A DNA stretch of 64,000 bases, from contig JABMLP010000024.1 in NCBI GenBank assembly GCA_013176395.1, positions 248,001-312,000 of the forward strand, given 5' to 3'. The notes beneath the pieces were generated by a model that saw only the letters and a program-made list of their open reading frames with translations, was not told the DNA's origin and searched no databases. The translations under genes were made by a program, and so were the position numbers. Positions 60,085 through 64,000 of the stretch are shown here, in pieces. Within the stretch, counting starts at the first letter, position 1. The number at the start of each line of letters is the position of its first letter. Source of the stretch: Venturia oleaginea. Its lineage: Eukaryota; Ascomycota; Dothideomycetes; Venturiales; Venturiaceae.

Positions 60085-61956
60085 CCATCAACCTAAATCC
60101 TACTTCTTTCTCTTACAAACACGAAGGCTTAGGCCCTGGATCCCCGCGCTGCTCTCTTGTATGCAGTTTTCTCTTTTGATTTTCCCAATTGTTCTGTGTG
60201 TATGATTTTTGTGAGCGTTCAGCATTGCTAGGCGCTGTGGAGAAATGGGATAGGATTTTGGGTTTGGATATAAAACGTCTCTCGCATTTAAGTGGGAATA
60301 GGAGCAACTTGCGTATTGTAATTTCTTGTATGTATATTGGGTGGGTTAGTTGGATGATGAATGATTAAGGTATGGATATACCCTAGGAACCCGAGTGAAA
60401 GTTCGGAACGAAACGGATATGCAAGGACAATGCGAATTTGCTCCTTATTTGTTGTTTACTCTAATCGAGTGGGTCAGGACACTTGACTCTGAAATAAATG
60501 ATAGGCGTGGGCGGGACCGGAATAACGCGCAAGCACTTATGCATCATATCTGGTCTTCTGGATGGGAGGTTTCTGTAGGGTGACATAACTAAATAGGTAG
60601 CCAAGAAACGCATATCGTGACGGAATGCAGCGTTGTACTCCTCCTAGGTGCCAACCATGGGCATTGAAAGGTACATCTATCCAACTTAGTACAACTTCTG
60701 CCATATCCCACCCCAAAACAAGTTGAAACCAGAGGTGCCACCCAAGGCTACTCATGATAGGAGATCACTAAAGGAGAAGGTGAATCCCATCATCAATCAC
60801 AGTCATTCAACCCGTCCCCTTCGCACGGAAATTCGGAATAAAGATGAACAGCTCCGATCATGACCTCGTCGATTCCACCATCTCGCGGGTCTCGATGGAT
60901 TCGGATTCGGTCGTTGTCTTTTCTCAAATCGTGTCCGTCATTGTCATTTCCTTGGGGGTTGTATATCAGAGCTTTGCAAACCTGTGAATGATTTTATCGT
61001 TGGACTCCACGTACTATATGTAATTAGGAAGCTTGAAAGGGGGGGGGAGGCACATTTTTGGATTCATTTGCCAATTGATTTGAAGATAGCCATGGGGTTC
61101 TTTGTCCTTGTTTACCGTGGCATCGACGAACCACGGGATTCCCACTTTTGGATTACGGTCTGTTGATGCGCTGATGGGATTTGCGCTTGGATGTATGATG
61201 GCGCTTTATAGCGGGCTGGATGGGCGAGATTGGGTTTTAGGTTTGAGGATGGGATATCGAGGGATATGTACACCAACTTTTTCGTGGCCTGGTAATCTTC
61301 CTGCCTATAATGTGTTTTTGGACCGTCAAGGGAGGGGGGTAGCGGAATGGTATTTCTGTTTGGGAACTTGGTGATGAGAGTGAAGGCTGCGTTGAGGATG
61401 GTTAGACGTGGTGATGATATTTTTCTGGCTTCGAGGATAGGGAGGAGATGAATCGAGAGGAGGGTTGTTTAGAGATTGCTTATTCGTAGCATTTCGACGT
61501 GTGCGGTGCTCTCTACGAGATGGAAGTTTATAATGACAGAAATTGACACGAGAAAACATCAACTTGGTTGGCTATCTCTGTAGGTTGGGTTGAGACCTTT
61601 GCTCATATCCATAGGTCCTCGCCTACCCACCACAATGGCCAATTCGGTCCCCTGTCCATGAACACGCCGACTTGCGATGTGAGGCTGACGGCCAGGCTAC
61701 ATGTCACCTGACGGTGACGTATGACAACTCATCTGAAACAGCAGCTAAGCTTTCATGCCCAGTCGCCAGGTTTGAAGAAATGGAAAGGCTCCGAAAGCTA
61801 TTCGATAAAGGTCAGTCTATCTCACGAGATCTGACGCTTACATGTCCGTCAGATACCTCTTCTTCATCGAATCCCCAAGACCAATCCAACTAACTCCAAC
61901 AACTAAACCACCATATTAATTTAACCCAAACGTAAAGAACAGAAACTCAACTCACA
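60085..61956. other. Intergenic stretch, nothing recognised
   Basis: Short frames without resemblance. A G9 run lies near 61040. The right edge includes the Pmp3 promoter and leader. Confidence 0.5.
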
Positions 61957-62264
61957 ATGGCCAAACGCCCACCTTCCTCAACAGTAAGTCCCCATCCCGG
62001 CCTACGCTCCATGTCCGCGCGCGTCCGCTTCTCCATTTAATCTCACCTCCGCTCCTACATGTTGCTAATGTCCAACAGTCAGACGTCTGCCTCTACTTCC
62101 TCGGTCTCTTCCTCCCACCCGTCCCCGTCTTCCTCAAACGCGGCTGCGGCGCCGATTTCCTCATCAACATCTGTCTTTCGATTCTGGGCTGGATCCCTGG
62201 TGTGTTGCACTGCTGGTATATCATCAGCAAGTATGAGCGGCCGGCTGTGGAGTACCGGGCTTAG
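61957..62264 (+). CDS. Pmp3 family stress-related membrane peptide
   Basis: A 70-residue proteolipid of the Pmp3/RCI2 (UPF0057) family, which sits in the plasma membrane and tunes membrane potential and salt sensitivity. Two exons: 61957-61983 codes only for MAKRPPSST, and after a 95 bp intron (GTAAGT; branch GCTAAT; CAACAG) 62079-62264 codes for the rest. The body has two membrane helices: LYFLGLFLPPVPVFLKRGCG, with the conserved PPxxVxxKRGC, then FLINICLSILGWIPGVLHC. The end is WYIISKYERP. All these are classic family marks. The tiny first exon makes it easy to miss. It lies between the SLN1 kinase and a GH31 gene with no visible link. Confidence 0.93.
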
Positions 62265-63053
62265 ATTACACTCCATGATGTTTGGTATAGGAAAGGAATG
62301 GGATTCTTTGCCGTGACTGGCAATTGAGGCATGACTCTAGATGTGTTGAAAGGTTCTCTTAGCAGGCACTTGCATAATTGCTTTTGAGACGTGTGGCGTT
62401 GTCTGGAATCTTATTCTATATCCTGGGCCATGTGTTTGGCGGGTTCTGTATCATAGGATGTTCAATTCGCCTTGAATAGGTATTTTTAAGGCGGATTGGT
62501 TTGGGGTCAGTAGTCCGGGATCGATTTTCGACGCACTCAAGGCAGAAACGGGACGGAGAGTGGTTAAGTTAAGACTCTTCTCTTCTTCAGGGTCTGCAGC
62601 CTGATACAGCAAACGGATGGCCACAGGCTGAGCACAGTGACGGTGGGCCTGAGGACAGGGCCATCCGGGGTAGGCTGCTTATTGGACCTAGTGTAGTCAA
62701 AAAACCCTCACTTCCTTCACCAACATTCACCTGCTAAAGCATTCCTTCCCGACAGAGAACGGCGAGCCACTATTCGTCTATGCTCGGGCCGTGTGCTCAT
62801 CCCACCTAGCACCTGCTGCTGAGCCATCCACTCATCACCGTCTGGAGCACTAAACCTTGGGAGCAGATTTTATGGACTTGTGCCAAGTTGTTCCATTCTC
62901 TGGGCATATATTTCAGTTGGGCCTCCGACGTCACTTGATCAAAATGTTTGTGCCGACATCTCTTCGAGGAAATCCTAATCCGACTTCAGAGGTTTGGGCA
63001 TGTATAAAATGCGGTAATATCCGTCGAGGTTTTGCGAGCAGACCTCTGGCACT
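62265..63053. other. Intergenic, promoter of second GH31 gene
   Basis: No coding content recognised. TATAAAA at 63003-63009 lies about 45 bp before the ATG of the next gene, so close that it would leave a very short leader; a different transcription start is possible. Confidence 0.45.
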
Positions 63054-64000
63054 ATGTTCGGTAGAATTGCTCGAACAGCTGCTACACTTGTAGCCGGCGT
63101 AACGGCAAGAGCATTGCTTCTTAGACAATCTGATGGAACGCTATGTCCGGTCTATTCTGCGAGCAATGTCCACATGTCAAGCACTGGCTTGACTGCCGAG
63201 CTATCTTTGGCTGGACCAGCTTGCAACAGCTATGGGTCTGATATTCCAAGCTTGACGCTCTCTGTCAATTACGATACCGGTAAGTGTTCAGAATTGGAAC
63301 CGATAATACGATGATGGCTGATGGCATGCAGCAAAGAGACTCCACGTCAAGAGACAAGATAGTCCAGCGATTGCCTATACTGTTCCGAAATCGGTTTTCC
63401 CATGCCCAGGCAACACTAGCTCTGTATCAGCAGACGAATCCGAACTTGAATTCACTTACGAAGAATCGCCGTTCAGCTTCCGAGTGGTGCGAAAAGCAAA
63501 CAATGATGTTCTCTTCGACTCCTCGGCCGAGACTCTCATCTTCCAGGACGAGTATTTGCGCCTGCGTACAAGATTGCCGGCGAGCCCAAATCTCTACGGT
63601 CTCGGCGAGCACTCGGACAATTTCAGACTGAACTCGACAGACTACACTCGTACACTCTGGTCTCGAGATAGCTACGGTATCCCCGAGGGACAAAATCTTT
63701 ACGGCAACCACCCGATCTATTTTGACCATCGTGGAGCGAACGGCACACATGGTGTTTTCTTACTTTCTAGCTCCGGCATGGATGTCCACATCAATAAGAC
63801 CACTAGCGGTCAGCAATATTTGGAGTATAATCTAATGTCTGGTATCCTCGATTTCTTTTTTGTGGCTGGACCTACACCGACTGAGGTCAGCAAGCAGTAT
63901 GCTGAGATTGCTGGACGACCCGCCGAGATGCCCTATTGGGCTTTTGGCCTTCATCAGTGTCGTTATGGCTACCGCGACTTCTATGGTGTCGCTGAGGTTG
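63054..64000 (+). CDS. Second GH31 alpha-glucosidase, 5' part only
   Basis: The N-terminal part of a secreted GH31 enzyme, cut by the window end. Exon 1 (63054-63279) and exon 2 (63332 onward) are joined by a 52 bp intron that restores NYDTAKRLHVKRQD, as in AgdC/AglA-like alpha-glucosidases. The start MFGRIARTAATLVAGVTARA is an Arg-then-hydrophobic signal peptide. The N-terminal beta-sandwich of the family is recognisable: STGLTAELSLAGPACNSYG, SPFSFRVVRKANNDVLFDSS, LYGLGEHSDNF, and LDFFFVAGPTPTEVSKQY leading to WAFGLHQCRYGYRD at the entrance of the catalytic barrel. The catalytic Asp residues lie beyond the window. It differs in detail from the GH31 gene at 13.6 kb, so the two are separate subfamilies, not a tandem duplication. 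Confidence 0.92.

Noticed and set aside
63284..63750. Two ORFs overlapping the second GH31 gene (63284-63631 plus, 63427-63750 minus)
   Set aside because: They are other-frame and antisense shadows of GH31 exon 2, whose own frame runs off the window end.
1..64000. CRISPR array, rRNA or viral insertion
   Set aside because: No spaced repeat array, no rRNA-like stretch and no viral replicase or capsid motifs seen.

Overview
The window is nuclear DNA of a filamentous ascomycete (Pezizomycotina). The evidence is direct: genes are cut by short 50-110 bp introns with GTRNGT donors and CTAAC or CTGAC branch sites, intergenic spaces are 0.3-3 kb, and the gene families are typically fungal (SLN1-type histidine kinase, MUP1-type permease, HsbA-like protein, GH31 alpha-glucosidases, pogo-type transposon). 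I cannot fix the class or genus from sequence alone.

Layout. From 0 to 13 kb: a poorly coding start, a P450 with an unusual acidic insertion, a long empty stretch, an MFS sugar transporter and an amino-acid permease. From 13.6 to 16.8 kb: a complete secreted GH31 alpha-glucosidase. From 19 to 26.3 kb: a small HsbA-like protein without signal peptide, an ankyrin-like protein with a STAND-type N-terminus but no NTPase, a block of decayed genes (one unknown, one FSH1-type hydrolase), a methyltransferase, and a secreted GPI-type protein broken by one stop codon. From 26.8 to 29.7 kb: the ROK1 helicase and a 668 bp internally deleted pogo-like element. From 31 to 40.2 kb: a coiled-coil protein, a SET-domain pseudogene with three internal stops, another decayed ORF, 5-hydroxyisourate hydrolase with a PTS2-like signal, a mitochondrial MME1-type carrier and a doubtful relic. 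From 40.7 to 64 kb: a small basic protein, a Myb-like protein, PDH E2, a 1993-residue Sec7 Arf-GEF, a DUF1961-like protein, the SLN1 kinase, a Pmp3 peptide and the first part of a second GH31 gene cut by the window end.

How the genes fit together. Core housekeeping genes (ROK1, PDH E2, Sec7 GEF, SLN1, MME1, Pmp3) look intact and alternate with small accessory genes that are disabled. The sugar transporter and the two GH31 enzymes could serve extracellular alpha-glucan or maltose use, but they are not adjacent, so this is only a functional theme. I see no biosynthetic cluster, tRNA, rRNA or CRISPR array. The strongest unusual signals are the density of decayed genes in two blocks, the pogo-derived ORF joining an HTH to a zinc knuckle, and the PTS2-like motif in the urate-pathway enzyme. 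I did not find a convincing new multi-gene system.
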